Positions 35,204-45,193 of a stretch of DNA of 64,000 nucleotides are shown here, one piece after another. Position 1 is the stretch's first letter. Every line of letters begins with the position of its first letter. Below the pieces are notes generated by a model. The model was given only the letters and a program-made list of their open reading frames with translations, did no database searches and had not been told where the DNA came from. A program made the position numbers and the translations under genes. Source of the DNA: Anaerobacillus isosaccharinicus (GTDB lineage Bacteria > Bacillota > Bacilli > Bacillales > Anaerobacillaceae); NCBI RefSeq assembly GCF_001866075.3, contig NZ_CP063356.1, positions 124,001-188,000 on the forward strand, written 5' to 3'.

Positions 35204-35402
35204 AAACCAATTGCAAATTCATATAAAAAATCATGCTCAATAGTTTCTTCAAATTTGATAAAAAAAATTTTTTCTCTACTACTATAGCAATTCAACTACC
35301 ATTTCCAAATACCTTACTAATACCAACAACTGGAAATGTTATACTAAAAAACTTACTTTCACCCTTTTAATTTAAAGATTTTAAATTTTCTAAATTTTCA
35401 CT

Positions 35403-35416
35403 TGAAAACGTTTACT
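35403..35416 (+). promoter_or_regulatory. cre-like CcpA site upstream of the symporter operon
   Basis: TGAAAACGTTTACT fits the degenerate cre consensus TGWAARCGYTWNCW at every position. It lies about 220 bp before the small symporter-subunit gene, suggesting carbon catabolite control. Confidence 0.6.
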
Positions 35417-35636
35417 TTTTATTGTAAATTCAAGTAAGTACTATTTAGATTTTATTTCCAGAAGGGAGGTACGTTTTTTACTAAACTATTTATAAAAACT
35501 TCACTTATGATTGAGCACTCGCTCGGAATGTTGTCAAATTTAAGATTGAATGGTTTTCACCCTTCAATGAATTAGACATATTAACGCCAATCTAGAGAGG
35601 AACGGTATTATTTTAACTTAAAAAGGGGGAGTTTTT

Positions 35637-35903
35637 ATGGACGCTTATAAAAAAGAGGTTTGGTTCACCATTATCATGTCAATAATTCTTGTTATTTCAG
35701 GCCATTTAGGAGTATTCTTTTCACTTTTTCCTGTTCACGGCTACTTATTTGGCTTTCCAATTATGTACATTGTTCCTATTCTTGTTGGGTGGTTCGGTGT
35801 CCTTGGTTTAACAATCATTTCTGGTAAAATAGGAAATCACATTGATGAAGCTATTGAAAAAGAAAATCAAGAAAATAATAAAAGTGGCGAGGAGGTTATC
35901 TAG
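35637..35903 (+). CDS. Small membrane subunit of a sodium:solute symporter
   Basis: 88 residues with two transmembrane helices (about 9-28 and 43-65) and an acidic tail. Small two-helix proteins of this kind are encoded directly before SSS-family transporters in many bacteria and are thought to be accessory subunits. GGGGGAG precedes the ATG, and the next gene starts on the base after its stop, so the two are translationally coupled. Which small-subunit family it belongs to I cannot say. Confidence 0.75.
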   Translation: MDAYKKEVWFTIIMSIILVISGHLGVFFSLFPVHGYLFGFPIMYIVPILVGWFGVLGLTIISGKIGNHIDEAIEKENQENNKSGEEVI

Positions 35904-37553
35904 ATGGAGGATCAAGTTTGGCAAATTAGTAATCCAATAATCGGCATTGTTATCGTTGTTTTAACTTTCATCTTGTTTTACGTTGTTGCTTATTTCTCAA
36001 ATCGAGCAAGTTCCTCAGTAGAAGATCTATATGCCACAAAAGGTGGCGTAGGACCAATTACAAACGGTCTAGCCATGGCATCAACATACATGAGTTTAGC
36101 TACCTTTTTAGGGGTTACTGCATTAATTTTACGTCTTCAAGCACCATTCGTTATGTTATGGATTCAATTTATTTTAGCAATACCATTAATTACAATCATT
36201 TACGGCGTTAGTTTACGTCGCATGGGGGCGTTCTCTCCAACTCACTTTATTAGAGACCGCTATGGAAAATCGGCATCAATAATCGCTGCTCTTTGGATGA
36301 TCCTTGTATCAATCATGTATGCATTAGGGCAAATGATCGGGATAGCCGTTACGTTTGAAACATTATTAGGAATTCCGTATATGACTGGTTTATTTGTAGG
36401 TGGTTTCCTAATCATTGGTTATGTAACAATGGGTGGAATGAGTGGGGCTACCAATAATGCCGCTATTCAAATGGTTATTATTGCATTGATGTTTATTGTA
36501 CCGTTAGGGGCAATCATGAAAGCAATGGGTAGTACTGGTTGGTTCTTCCCACCACTTTTCTACGCTGACATGGTTCCATCTATGTTAGAAGCATTACCAA
36601 CCTTCTTTGATTATCAATATTCTGTAAAATGGTATGTTGCCCTAATCCCAGCACTAACCATTGGTTCCTTAGGGTTACCTCACTTAGCAATGCGTGTTTA
36701 TACAGCATCTAGTTTAAAAAGTGCTCGTTCAGCAATGATTTGGTTTGCGTTAGCACTTGGATTAGTATTCTCAGCGACTTATACAATGGGCTTTGCTGGT
36801 GTGTTTGAAATGACTGCCAACGGAACACATATTGCAGCTGGAGATACTGACAAATTAACAATTATCTTAAACTTAGTCTATAACCCTGAGTGGGTTACTG
36901 CTTTAGTTATTGCTGGGGCGATTTCCGCTGGTTTATCTACATTAAGTGGTAACCTTCTAGCAATTGGTGCATTAATTTCTCAAGATATCGTTACTACACT
37001 TAAGCCAAATTTAACAAACAAAACAAAAGTTCGCCTTGGTTATATTTCAATTGCTCTTGGTGGTGTAGCCGCCGTTTTATTAGCGATAGAACCACCTGCA
37101 TTCTTAATTGTTAGTATACTTTGGGCGTTTGGTCTAGCCGGTACGACAAATGCTCCACTTATCATTATGGGGGTTTGGTGGAAACAAGCTAACCGTTATG
37201 GAGCCATTGCAGCTTCCTTAGTCGGTGGTATCATCTACGTTGTCGTGTCTCCATTCGTATTCCCAGAAATTGTGGTTAGTGGTCACGCTTTAACAGATAG
37301 TATGGGCCTTTCAGGCGGAATGCTTGCCGTTCCACTTAGCTTTGTTATATTAATTGTCGTTTCTTACATTGCGAACCGCATCCCGTCACTAAATGATGAG
37401 AAGTCTAAACTTGAAATTAATAAGCTAGTTGAGCGAATTCATGGTTGGACAGATATTAATCCGAAGCGCTACAACAGCACATTAGGTGCATTTATAATCA
37501 CATTCGTTTGTGCTTTAGTTGCGATTTGGGCGATCATGCCATGGCAGTTTTAA
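35904..37553 (+). CDS. Sodium:solute symporter (SSS family, ActP-like monocarboxylate type)
   Basis: 549 residues with about 13 membrane helices. SSS features include SSVEDLYATKGGVGPITNGLAMA... near helix 1, VTMGGMSGATNNAAIQMVI, and GAISAGLSTLSGNLLAIGALISQDI, where the sodium-site serines of helix 8 lie. The overall pattern resembles the acetate/pyruvate (ActP-like) branch more than sugar or proline carriers. With a small membrane subunit encoded just before it and cre sites upstream, uptake of acetate or another short carboxylate is likely but not proven. GCGAGGAGG precedes the ATG. Confidence 0.85.
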   Translation: MEDQVWQISNPIIGIVIVVLTFILFYVVAYFSNRASSSVEDLYATKGGVGPITNGLAMASTYMSLATFLGVTALILRLQAPFVMLWIQFILAIPLITIIYGVSLRRMGAFSPTHFIRDRYGKSASIIAALWMILVSIMYALGQMIGIAVTFETLLGIPYMTGLFVGGFLIIGYVTMGGMSGATNNAAIQMVIIALMFIVPLGAIMKAMGSTGWFFPPLFYADMVPSMLEALPTFFDYQYSVKWYVALIPALTIGSLGLPHLAMRVYTASSLKSARSAMIWFALALGLVFSATYTMGFAGVFEMTANGTHIAAGDTDKLTIILNLVYNPEWVTALVIAGAISAGLSTLSGNLLAIGALISQDIVTTLKPNLTNKTKVRLGYISIALGGVAAVLLAIEPPAFLIVSILWAFGLAGTTNAPLIIMGVWWKQANRYGAIAASLVGGIIYVVVSPFVFPEIVVSGHALTDSMGLSGGMLAVPLSFVILIVVSYIANRIPSLNDEKSKLEINKLVERIHGWTDINPKRYNSTLGAFIITFVCALVAIWAIMPWQF

Positions 37554-37566
37554 TTAGAACTTAGAA

Positions 37567-37644
37567 GAGTGTATTTCATAGTTGCCAAAAACGAGCCATA
37601 TCAAACTCCTTAATGCGATAATACTGAATTATGAAATTCATTAA
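37567..37644. mobile_element. MITE-like element, copy 2
   Basis: A 78-bp relative of 34475-34592: TGTATTTCATAGTT and AATTATGAAATTCA as near-perfect ends, with AAAAACGAGCCATATCAAA and AATGCGATAATAC shared. It lacks the nested hairpin. It directly follows the symporter gene. Confidence 0.65.
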
Positions 37645-37802
37645 GGTGTCTAAAAATTTAATGGAAGTGACCTTGAGCAAATCAAGTATTCCGTGTATTA
37701 ACTCGTCACGTGAAAATATTGCTCCTCGGTCACTTCGTTTTTTATCGAAATAGTTTGGTATACTTATAAAGAAAGTGTTTAAGTGAGTTGGAGGGGATTA
37801 CT

Positions 37803-38381
37803 ATGGGTAAGGTCATTTTAATTTTAAAAGCATTAATACTAGACAAAGAAGCAATTAAACAACTTTCTGATCCTAAAAATAATTGGAAACTACTTAGTAT
37901 GTGTATTACAGTCTTATTAGGCTTAGTTTATGGATACACGTCAATTTCAATTAATAGTGAAACGATCGCTTCATTTGAAACACCTCTATTAAGAGAAACG
38001 ATTGTTCCTGCCCTTTTTCTATTTTTCGGATTTTTAATGATTTTAATTACTAAAGTAGGACTTTCATTATTATTGTGGGCTGGTTCAAAGGGGTTAAGTG
38101 GGCAAGGGTTGTTAAGAGTTTTATATCGAAATACTACAGTTGCGCTTATTCCTTCCGTTATTGCTTTACCTGCTTTTATATCACAGCAAGTAGGAACATC
38201 ATTAACCACATTAATGATTTTGTCAATGATCGTTTCAATTATTTGGATTTATTTAATTTGTTCAAAGATTGTTGAAGTTACCCAACAATTTGTTCCTTGG
38301 CGAGCGTTTGTTGCCGTGTTACTAGCATTCGTCTTTTTTATGAGCATTTACTACATCATTTTGCCACCAGCTACAGCCTAA
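37803..38381 (+). CDS. Polytopic membrane protein, Yip1-like topology
   Basis: About 192 residues with five predicted transmembrane helices (about 30-47, 65-85, 105-128, 135-155, 165-187) after a cytosolic N-terminus, the pattern of bacterial Yip1-domain proteins. ATG at 37803 has GGAGGGG 8 nt upstream; an earlier TTG is unlikely. No catalytic motif is visible. It is a single gene between the symporter operon and a shared terminator. Function unknown. Confidence 0.65.
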   Translation: MGKVILILKALILDKEAIKQLSDPKNNWKLLSMCITVLLGLVYGYTSISINSETIASFETPLLRETIVPALFLFFGFLMILITKVGLSLLLWAGSKGLSGQGLLRVLYRNTTVALIPSVIALPAFISQQVGTSLTTLMILSMIVSIIWIYLICSKIVEVTQQFVPWRAFVAVLLAFVFFMSIYYIILPPATA

Positions 38382-38386
38382 GAGAA

Positions 38387-38416
38387 AAACCTCTACATTT
38401 ATGAGTAGAGGTTTTT
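38387..38416. terminator. Shared terminator between the Yip1-like gene and yrhC
   Basis: Perfect 12-bp stem AAAAACCTCTAC / GTAGAGGTTTTT, with T-runs on both strands between convergent genes. Confidence 0.92.
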
Positions 38417-38417
38417 G

Positions 38418-38660
38418 TTATTCTTCACTATAAAGTTGTTCTTGAGCCTTCATTGCTTTTTTATGAAATAGTGCTGCAAATGCAAGAGAACAAACACTTA
38501 AGCCAATTAACGCTATTTGTTGATATTGGCTCACGCCTTCATTTGGAACAATTAGTCCGATAAAAAGAAATACACTAAGAGCTAATAAGATAAAGGCAAA
38601 TCTTTTATAATCTGTTACTTTATCTGCTAACATATTTGTTAACTTTGTTTTATCTGCCAT
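38418..38660 (-). CDS. yrhC: YrhC-like small membrane protein
   Basis: 80 residues with two transmembrane helices (about 20-38 and 48-66) and charged ends. Size, topology and position next to mtnN match YrhC of B. subtilis, which closes the mtnN-mccA-mccB-yrhC group. Here the mcc genes are missing and 220 bp without a gene separate it from mtnN. Function unknown in the family. The name rests largely on synteny. Confidence 0.65.
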   Translation of the reverse strand: MADKTKLTNMLADKVTDYKRFAFILLALSVFLFIGLIVPNEGVSQYQQIALIGLSVCSLAFAALFHKKAMKAQEQLYSEE

Positions 38661-38880
38661 TTTAAATAACCTCCACGCTCTTTCATATAATACTATTTTA
38701 GTATAACATGATCTAGAGTTAGAGGTTACTTGAAAAATAAACCAAAAGAGGCAGACTCATAAGTACCTGCTATCTTAAGTTGCGACTAAATACTAAAAGA
38801 AAAAGATTTTCTCCTACCTGTATATAGTACTTGAGCTAACGGACACTTTTCTTTTGAGTTTTCCACAGGTGACTACTAAA

Positions 38881-39576
38881 TTAATCTTTTAACTGATCTA
38901 ACATTAGTAAAACGAGATTTGCTGAGTTGACTGAAGCTGTTTGCAAAAATTGATCGTAAGACATTTTAGCGTCGCTTCCGGCAATATCACTTAACGAACG
39001 AATAATCACAAATGGACAACCAAATTGATAACAAACTTGGGCGATCGCTCCTGCTTCCATTTCTGCACAATACGCATTTACAAACTTCTCTTTAAGTTCA
39101 AAAACCCTTTTTTCATCACTCATAAAAGAGTCTCCTGATAAGATGAGACCTTTTACTGAATGAACCCCAACTTCAGCTGCACTTTTTTCTGCTATAGAGA
39201 CTAACATTTCATTAGGCTCATAAAAAGCTGGCATTCTCGGTACTTGTCCAAACTCATAACCGAAAACTGTAGCATCAACATCGTTATAACGAACTTCTGT
39301 AGATATAACGATATCCCCGACTTTTAACGATTGTTCAAATCCCCCAGCAGAACCTGTGTTAATAATATAGTCTGGTTTGAATTTCTCAATTAAAAGGGTT
39401 GTACCAACAGCAGCATTCACTTTACCAATGCCTGATTTTAACAACACTACTTCTATACCAGCTAAATTACCGCTATAAAATTCACATCCAGCAATCGTTT
39501 CTGCTTCTTTATTCTCAAGTTTGTCGATAAGTAATTCAACTTCTTCATCCATAGCACCAATAATTCCAATACGCAA
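38881..39576 (-). CDS. mtnN: 5'-methylthioadenosine/S-adenosylhomocysteine nucleosidase
   Basis: 231 residues of the MTA/SAH nucleosidase family. [14 protein letters not shown] carries the catalytic Glu12, NTGSAGGF binds the substrate, [12 protein letters not shown] binds the ribose, and RSLSDIAG contains the catalytic Asp. It hydrolyses MTA and SAH to adenine plus the thioribose, in the activated methyl cycle. The start is TTG, about 10 nt after AAGGGA. It follows yrrS, as in B. subtilis, but the usual methyltransferase (yrrT) between them is absent. Confidence 0.95.
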   Translation of the reverse strand: MRIGIIGAMDEEVELLIDKLENKEAETIAGCEFYSGNLAGIEVVLLKSGIGKVNAAVGTTLLIEKFKPDYIINTGSAGGFEQSLKVGDIVISTEVRYNDVDATVFGYEFGQVPRMPAFYEPNEMLVSIAEKSAAEVGVHSVKGLILSGDSFMSDEKRVFELKEKFVNAYCAEMEAGAIAQVCYQFGCPFVIIRSLSDIAGSDAKMSYDQFLQTASVNSANLVLLMLDQLKD

Positions 39577-39644
39577 ATAGATCCATTCCCTTCTTAATCA
39601 CCATTATTAATTTAAATGAGGAACTCATTTTTGAGACCTCAAGG

Positions 39645-40355
39645 TTAGTTATTATCTGTACTCTCATTTGTAGAATTCGTAGTAGACTCAGCTGCTGAAC
39701 GATCATGAGGATTACTGTCTAATTGTTCAACACTAACTGGCATCCAGCCTTCGTTTGTAACCCATTCTAATCTTACTTGATAAGGTGTGGAACGGGTAGA
39801 TGCATCTGCAACAACTCCAACTGCACTTTGATGGTTACCGCCATTTCCAACACGCCACAATGTTAAATCGTCACCCAATCCTGTTGCCACTTGGAATGCT
39901 CTTCGCATTTCTTCCCAGTTTACATGATCCCTCTCGAAGACAGCAACAAATGGCTCTTGCTGCACTGTACCAATTGGTTTCCATTGTCCCATTTGAGGAC
40001 TTGATGTCACTTGTTCAGAGGTTGCTGGTGGATCCTTTGGCTTTTGTTGCTCTGTTGGGGTAGAACTTGGTTCCGTTGTCGTTTTTTCTTTTTCTAATGG
40101 CTCTTCTGGCTTAGCTTCTTCAATTTCTTCTAACGCTTCCTCATTTAAGTCTTCGTGCTCAAACTCACCTTGTTCGTCGATCTGATCACTGACTACTTTT
40201 TCAGTTGATTTACCACCTAAAAGTAATTGTCCTCCAACTAGTAAAATGAGAAACAAAACAACTCCTATCGAGATATTTAAAATTTTATCAGCTTTCTTAC
40301 GTTTTCTTTTATGGCTTCTTACTCCACTTCCGTAAAAATCATGATCGTCGCTCAC
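39645..40355 (-). CDS. yrrS: YrrS-like membrane-anchored protein (DUF1510)
   Basis: 236 residues: a basic cytosolic stretch with KRKRKKADK, one transmembrane helix (about 27-48), a long acidic and Pro/Thr-rich linker (about 55-120), and an extracytoplasmic domain (about 122-215, with GQWKPIGTVQQEP and WRVGNGGNHQSAVG). This layout and the place after pbpI match YrrS. GTG start with GGAGGGA. B. subtilis yrrS and pbpI are sporulation-associated; a cell-wall role is likely. Confidence 0.85.
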   Translation of the reverse strand: MSDDHDFYGSGVRSHKRKRKKADKILNISIGVVLFLILLVGGQLLLGGKSTEKVVSDQIDEQGEFEHEDLNEEALEEIEEAKPEEPLEKEKTTTEPSSTPTEQQKPKDPPATSEQVTSSPQMGQWKPIGTVQQEPFVAVFERDHVNWEEMRRAFQVATGLGDDLTLWRVGNGGNHQSAVGVVADASTRSTPYQVRLEWVTNEGWMPVSVEQLDSNPHDRSAAESTTNSTNESTDNN

Positions 40356-40475
40356 TAAAATCCCTCCTAAGTTGACTACTAGTTTCCATTATAATCAAAT
40401 ATTACATTTTTTTCGATAACTAGTCAGGAAAAAATTAATTCTTGTTAGATTTTTAGACTATTTACGGAGAATTGA

Positions 40476-42254
40476 TCAATCTTTTGTTTTTGTCTTATTG
40501 TCGTATTTATATAAGTATTCCACGATATTTTCATAAGCTTTTAATGTCTTTATATTTCCATTTTGGTGGTTTAAATCAACGATAACCATGACATATTTTG
40601 GTTTGTTAGCAGGAAAATAACCAGCAAACCAGTGACTCTCCTCTTCTTTAGTTAATCCTTTTTGTGCCGTCCCTGATTTCCCTGCAATAGGATAAGGACT
40701 ATTTTTTAAAAATGAATGTGCTGTACCCTTCTCCATTTTGACTACAGACCTTAGTAATTCTTGTAGACGCATTGCTGTATAAGGGGAAATTTTATCACGA
40801 TTTTCTAGCGTTTGCTTTGGGAACTCAACAACAGTTGTTCCATTTTCATATTTAATTTTGGATGCGGCTCGTACTTGCTTTTTTTCGCCACCGCGAGCAA
40901 TTGTCGCTAACATATTAGCTACTGCAAGTGGGGTAACTCGTACATTCTTTTGCCCAATAGCAGTTTGTGCGATTGCGAATTTGTCACCAATATCTTGTTC
41001 ATCAATTATAACCGTCCCTATTTCCTCTTCAGGGAAATGGGAAACCTCTTCTAGTCGGTAAACATCACCTATCCAGCCTACTTTATCGACTAACCCTAAT
41101 TTCGTAGCATAGCGTTCTAAAATCAGTTTATCCTGACGAACTAGTTTATTGGCCAACTGAGTAAAGGTATAATTACAGCTTTGAGCAAAGCTTTCTTGAA
41201 ATGTTAATTTCCCTAGTTTCCTAGGCTCCTCGCCGTCACCATATAGATTTTGATTACAATCAAACAAATCCAATTTATTTATGAGGTTTAAATCAATGGC
41301 TGCTGCGGCAACGACAATTTTGAAAACTGATCCTGGAGTATAAGCCGTCACCATATGATTTTTTGCACCACTATCAAAAGGAAAATTTATATTAAAAGTA
41401 GGCAAACTAACGAGAGAGAGGAGGTCATTCGTTTTAGCATCGATAATAACCGCCCCACCGTTTATCAGCCCTGCTTCTTTTAGCGCATTTGTTACATGGA
41501 TTTGCAATTCTTTATCAATAGTAGTAACTACCTCTGTAGGGTGATAAGGATCAGCCGGGGCCGAATAACGAACATCAAATCCGAACAGGGGACGATCTAG
41601 GTTATCAACGAAGTAGGCTAATGCTGAGTGGCCTTGTGAAATTAAAAACGGATCAAATGATCGTTCCATCCCTGAAACACCAATTCCACTGTTTACAGAT
41701 ATTGTACCATTCTCAACTTGTGCTGCGTATCTCCGTTTCACTTCTTTATGATTCTCACCAACAACCCCAATTAAATGAGGGGCGATATTTTCAACCCGTT
41801 CTTGAACATATTGAGCATAAACTCCTGGAATTTTTAAATCATTTATTTTTTTCATCTCATCCATAGTAAGCTTTCGTCGCTTGTTATTTTCCTCAAATAA
41901 AATTGGATTTTCAGAGTTTTGAACCGCATCCATTAATTGTTCATTTGATACATTTAGAATTTTTGCTACTTTTCCTATTGGCCAAATTCCTTCTTTTAGA
42001 AATGGAAATAAAATTAGGCTTGGATAATAATCGATATGTAACGAATGTCCATGGCGGTCTGTGAAATATCCTCTTCCCGAATGTAAAATAAATTTCTTCG
42101 TTCGCTGTTTAATGCTTTCTTCAACTAAATCAATTTCATACTTCGATATATGATGTGTAGCAATGAGCTGAACATAGGCAAGCCTAAAAACAAATACTAG
42201 CAATACCAAATTTATTAAAACCAGCATCTGCACGATACGTTTATGTACATTCAC
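40476..42254 (-). CDS. pbpI: Penicillin-binding transpeptidase PbpI/YrrR-like (class B)
   Basis: About 592 residues. One N-terminal transmembrane helix is followed by a dimerisation domain and the transpeptidase with all three motifs: GSVFK (SxxK nucleophile Ser), SCN (SxN) and KSGTA. It cross-links peptidoglycan outside the membrane. The GTG at 42252-42254, about 5 nt after GGAGGTGGG, is preferred over an ATG eight codons upstream that lacks a ribosome site. Position after greA and before yrrS is that of B. subtilis pbpI (PBP4b), which is sporulation-specific there. Confidence 0.9.
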   Translation of the reverse strand: MNVHKRIVQMLVLINLVLLVFVFRLAYVQLIATHHISKYEIDLVEESIKQRTKKFILHSGRGYFTDRHGHSLHIDYYPSLILFPFLKEGIWPIGKVAKILNVSNEQLMDAVQNSENPILFEENNKRRKLTMDEMKKINDLKIPGVYAQYVQERVENIAPHLIGVVGENHKEVKRRYAAQVENGTISVNSGIGVSGMERSFDPFLISQGHSALAYFVDNLDRPLFGFDVRYSAPADPYHPTEVVTTIDKELQIHVTNALKEAGLINGGAVIIDAKTNDLLSLVSLPTFNINFPFDSGAKNHMVTAYTPGSVFKIVVAAAAIDLNLINKLDLFDCNQNLYGDGEEPRKLGKLTFQESFAQSCNYTFTQLANKLVRQDKLILERYATKLGLVDKVGWIGDVYRLEEVSHFPEEEIGTVIIDEQDIGDKFAIAQTAIGQKNVRVTPLAVANMLATIARGGEKKQVRAASKIKYENGTTVVEFPKQTLENRDKISPYTAMRLQELLRSVVKMEKGTAHSFLKNSPYPIAGKSGTAQKGLTKEEESHWFAGYFPANKPKYVMVIVDLNHQNGNIKTLKAYENIVEYLYKYDNKTKTKD

Positions 42255-42309
42255 ACTACCCACCTCCGCATTATCCATTGTTGCTAATTAAGGGAAGATT
42301 ATACAAGTG

Positions 42310-42385
42310 AATGTAAAATGTAAAATGTAGAATGAAAATTTTTTAGATTTTGCTTCGAAGCATTACTATCAATAATTCTACATTA
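42310..42385. repeat. AATGTAGAATGT-type repeat, copy R1
   Basis: Left arm ATGTAAAATGTAAAATGTAGAATG, here shortened in notation to tandem ATGTAR-AATG words, at 42311-42334; centre TTGCTTCGAAGCATTACT; right arm AATTCTACATT at 42374-42384. It lies between pbpI and greA. Confidence 0.8.
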
Positions 42386-42434
42386 AAAAAAGATGCCTTC
42401 CCTCCACTTAAAGTAAAGGGTAGACATCTCTGTT
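42386..42434 (-). terminator. greA: Terminator of greA
   Basis: AGATG and CATCT arms with paired CTACCCT/AGGGAAGG inside, followed by seven T on the minus strand. It begins about 20 nt after the greA stop. Confidence 0.7.
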
Positions 42435-42455
42435 AATTGCTCTAAAAATAAGTCC

Positions 42456-42932
42456 TTATTTAATTTCTAAAATTTCAACTTTCATTTCTCCACCAGGAGT
42501 TTGAACTGTTACTTTATCACCTACAGTTTTACCTAATAAGCTTTGCGCCATTGGCGAATCATTTGAAATTTTACCTTCGAACGGATCACTTTCAGCACTA
42601 CCAACAATCGTATAAAACTCTTCGTCACCGTCAGGAAGTTCTTTGAATTTTACTGATTTCCCTAAAGAAACAACAGATGAGTTTGTTTCATCTTCTTTAA
42701 TCATGACTGCATTACGAATCATTTTTTCTAATGTGACAATACGCCCTTCTACAAAAGCTTGCTCTTCTTTAGCTGAATCGTACTCTGAGTTCTCCGATAA
42801 ATCACCGAAAGAGCGCGCAATTTTAATACGCTCTACTACTTCTTTTCTCTTTTCGCTTTTCAGAAAATCTAATTCTTGTTCTAGCTTTGCTTTACCATCT
42901 AACGTCATATAAAACTTTTTGTCTTCACTCAT
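42456..42932 (-). CDS. greA: Transcription elongation factor GreA
   Basis: 158 residues, the exact GreA length. The N-terminal coiled coil carries the tip acidic pair in [25 protein letters not shown]; the C-terminal FKBP-like domain ends [21 protein letters not shown]. It enters the secondary channel of RNA polymerase and stimulates cleavage of backtracked RNA. AAGGAGTG precedes the ATG. Neighbours udk and pbpI match B. subtilis order. Confidence 0.98.
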   Translation of the reverse strand: MSEDKKFYMTLDGKAKLEQELDFLKSEKRKEVVERIKIARSFGDLSENSEYDSAKEEQAFVEGRIVTLEKMIRNAVMIKEDETNSSVVSLGKSVKFKELPDGDEEFYTIVGSAESDPFEGKISNDSPMAQSLLGKTVGDKVTVQTPGGEMKVEILEIK

Positions 42933-43271
42933 CTTGTTCCTTCACTCCTTAAAAATGTCTACATTTAAGTTACTATTTGGTAAATGTTTTAATTTCATAC
43001 TCTTTGGTAAGGTTTTCAATTTTGCTGTGTGAAAATTGTGAGGTTGAAAAACTCAACTTCTGGCATGATCTTAAGGTTTGCCTTCACTTTTCTTACACTA
43101 AAAAAATTAGATTTTTAAAGTATAAAACCAATTTCATAATAAGATCTGCCAACCATATGTATGCAGAAAAGCTTAGCATCTACACAAAAAGTGAAATGCA
43201 CAAGCTTTTCATTACATCTTATGAATAACTAGCTGAAAAGTAAACAATTAAAGACCCTATTCTCTATGCTA
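42933..43271. other. Intergenic region between greA and udk
   Basis: About 340 AT-rich bases. An 83-codon plus-strand frame (42977-43228) has no ribosome site and no recognisable protein, so it is not accepted. I see no clear terminator for udk and no strong promoter. Confidence 0.4.
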
Positions 43272-43907
43272 TTACAAAATTTCTTTTTGTTCAAGGATTG
43301 TTCTGATTTTTGTCACCATTAGATCAATTGCGACAAGATTCTGCCCACCTTCTGGAATAATCACATCAGCATAACGTTTTGTCGGTTCAATAAACTGAAG
43401 ATGCATCGGTCGAACGACAGAAGTATATTGATTTATGACAGAATCCAACGTTCTGCCTCGCTCTTCAATATCACGGACCAGTCTTCGAATAATGCGAATA
43501 TCAGCATCTGTATCAACAAAAAGCTTAATATCCATCAAATTACGAAGGCGTTCGTCTTCTAATATTAAGATACCCTCTAAGATAATAACATCTTTTGGTT
43601 CAACAACTGATACTTCTTCAGCCCTTGTATGATTAGCATAATCATATACCGGCTTTTCAATTTTATTATATGTTAATAACTTTTGTAAATGGTCAATTAA
43701 AAGGTCATTGTCAAAAGCTAATGGATGATCATAATTCGTGCGAACCCTTTCTTCCATTGTTTTATGACTTTGGTCTTTATAATATGCATCTTGTTCAATC
43801 ATTAATATTGATTTATCCTTAAAATTCCGGTAGATTTCCCTGGCAACCGTTGTTTTGCCTGATCCAGTTCCTCCGGCAACTCCAATGACAACGGGTTTTT
43901 GTGTCAT
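43272..43907 (-). CDS. udk: Uridine kinase
   Basis: 211 residues of the P-loop uridine/cytidine kinase family: [14 protein letters not shown] (Walker A), [12 protein letters not shown] and [12 protein letters not shown] for nucleoside binding, then [14 protein letters not shown] and the lid [12 protein letters not shown]. It phosphorylates uridine and cytidine with ATP or GTP. Its ATG overlaps the trhP2 stop codon by one base, with AAGGAG in the end of trhP2, so the two are coupled as in B. subtilis. Confidence 0.97.
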   Translation of the reverse strand: MTQKPVVIGVAGGTGSGKTTVAREIYRNFKDKSILMIEQDAYYKDQSHKTMEERVRTNYDHPLAFDNDLLIDHLQKLLTYNKIEKPVYDYANHTRAEEVSVVEPKDVIILEGILILEDERLRNLMDIKLFVDTDADIRIIRRLVRDIEERGRTLDSVINQYTSVVRPMHLQFIEPTKRYADVIIPEGGQNLVAIDLMVTKIRTILEQKEIL

Positions 43908-45178
43908 TATAGAACTCCTTTACGCATCATATTATTAGGGTAAAGCTTTTTGTCCACTTTGAATTTTACAATTTGCAGTGGGTGTCTTGCAGCATCCATT
44001 TCTTCACCAGTTTTTGCATCCCAGATATTTCCTACCGTAATTGTGAAATTCTCAATTTCCGGTCCGAAAAATTCAAGTTTATCACCAGGTTTAAAATAAT
44101 TACGTTGCTGCAATGTGACGATGTTCGTTTCTTCATCATATTCTAAGACAAGACCTGCGAAATCATAAGTCGTTTTCTTCCCATCAATTCTTCCAAATAA
44201 CTGCTCTTTATACGTAGGTTCACTTTCAAAGAAGGAAGATGCAGTATCACGATTTGCGCATTTATCTAGTTCTTCAATCCACTTAGGATCTAATTTAAAG
44301 TTGTCAGGATCTGCACAATACGCATCAATTACTTTACGGTACACTGATGTAACCGTCGCTACATAGTGAATTGATTTCATTCTACCTTCAATCTTTAAGC
44401 TATCAATTCCAGCCTCGATTACCTTTGGAATTCCTTCGAGTAAGTTTAAGTCTTTTGGACTCATAGAAAAAGGTAAATCCTGTTCTGAAAATAATGGATT
44501 TTCATTCTCTTCTTGATCTTGTTCGTATAGGCCGTAATCCCAACGGCAAGACTGGCAGCAACCACCTCTATTTGAATCTCGAGCTGTCATGTGATTACTT
44601 AATACACATCGTCCTGAATAAGATATACACATTGCTCCATGAATAAACGTTTCAATTTCAATGTCGACGTTTTTTTTCATTTCTAACATTTCTTCTAATC
44701 CTACTTCACGAGCTAAAACAACGCGGTGAAGACCTTCTTCTTTCCAAAACTTAATTGCTTGCCAGTTAGTTAAGGATTGTTGAGTGCTTAAGTGAACTTC
44801 AACCTTTGGCGCTACTCGTTTACATGTTTCGATGATTAGTGGGTCAGCTACAATAATTCCTGTTACACCAACCTCTTGAAGGTCTTGTAAATATTCCTCT
44901 AAACCTTCCATATTTTCATTATGGGCAAATATATTTGTCGTTACATATATTTTTGCTCCATACTTATTCGCAAATTCAACACCTTCACGCATTTCTTCAA
45001 TGGAGAAGTTGTCCGCATTTGAGCGTAACCCGAACTCTTGACCACCAATAAAAACTGCATCTGCTCCATAGTGAACAGCAATTTTCAATTTTTCTAAACT
45101 ACCCGCAGGGGCTAATAGCTCAGGCTTCTTTGTAATGACACGTTTTCCTTCTGGAGTAACAGTTGAAATTTGTTCCAT
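43907..45178 (-). CDS. trhP2: tRNA 5-hydroxyuridine synthesis protein TrhP2 (U32 peptidase family, YrrO)
   Basis: 423 residues of the U32 family, with the [18 protein letters not shown] start, the [18 protein letters not shown] signature and cysteines ([10 protein letters not shown]) expected to hold an Fe-S cluster. A C-terminal beta domain (about 335-420) follows. In B. subtilis YrrO (TrhP2) works with TrhP1 to hydroxylate U34 of tRNA from prephenate. It overlaps udk and lies 15 bp after trhP1. The older name is peptidase or collagenase-like, but a protease role is doubtful. Confidence 0.93.
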   Translation of the reverse strand: MEQISTVTPEGKRVITKKPELLAPAGSLEKLKIAVHYGADAVFIGGQEFGLRSNADNFSIEEMREGVEFANKYGAKIYVTTNIFAHNENMEGLEEYLQDLQEVGVTGIIVADPLIIETCKRVAPKVEVHLSTQQSLTNWQAIKFWKEEGLHRVVLAREVGLEEMLEMKKNVDIEIETFIHGAMCISYSGRCVLSNHMTARDSNRGGCCQSCRWDYGLYEQDQEENENPLFSEQDLPFSMSPKDLNLLEGIPKVIEAGIDSLKIEGRMKSIHYVATVTSVYRKVIDAYCADPDNFKLDPKWIEELDKCANRDTASSFFESEPTYKEQLFGRIDGKKTTYDFAGLVLEYDEETNIVTLQQRNYFKPGDKLEFFGPEIENFTITVGNIWDAKTGEEMDAARHPLQIVKFKVDKKLYPNNMMRKGVL

Positions 45179-45193
45179 TGTATAAACCCCTCC

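Larger units (their letters stand above)
35029..35636. other. Long intergenic region with cre-like sites before the symporter operon
   Basis: About 600 bp between divergent genes. Two cre-like sequences are present (35190-35203 and 35403-35416). A 62-codon frame at 35099-35287 has no ribosome site or recognisable product and is not accepted. A GAAGGGAGG at 35461-35469 is not followed by a plausible frame. Otherwise I see nothing in it. Confidence 0.5.

Noticed and set aside
35099-35287. 62-residue ORF upstream of the symporter operon
   Set aside because: No ribosome site and it overlaps a cre-like site; looks like chance.
42977-43228. 83-residue ORF between greA and udk
   Set aside because: No ribosome site, composition of random AT-rich DNA, no recognisable protein.
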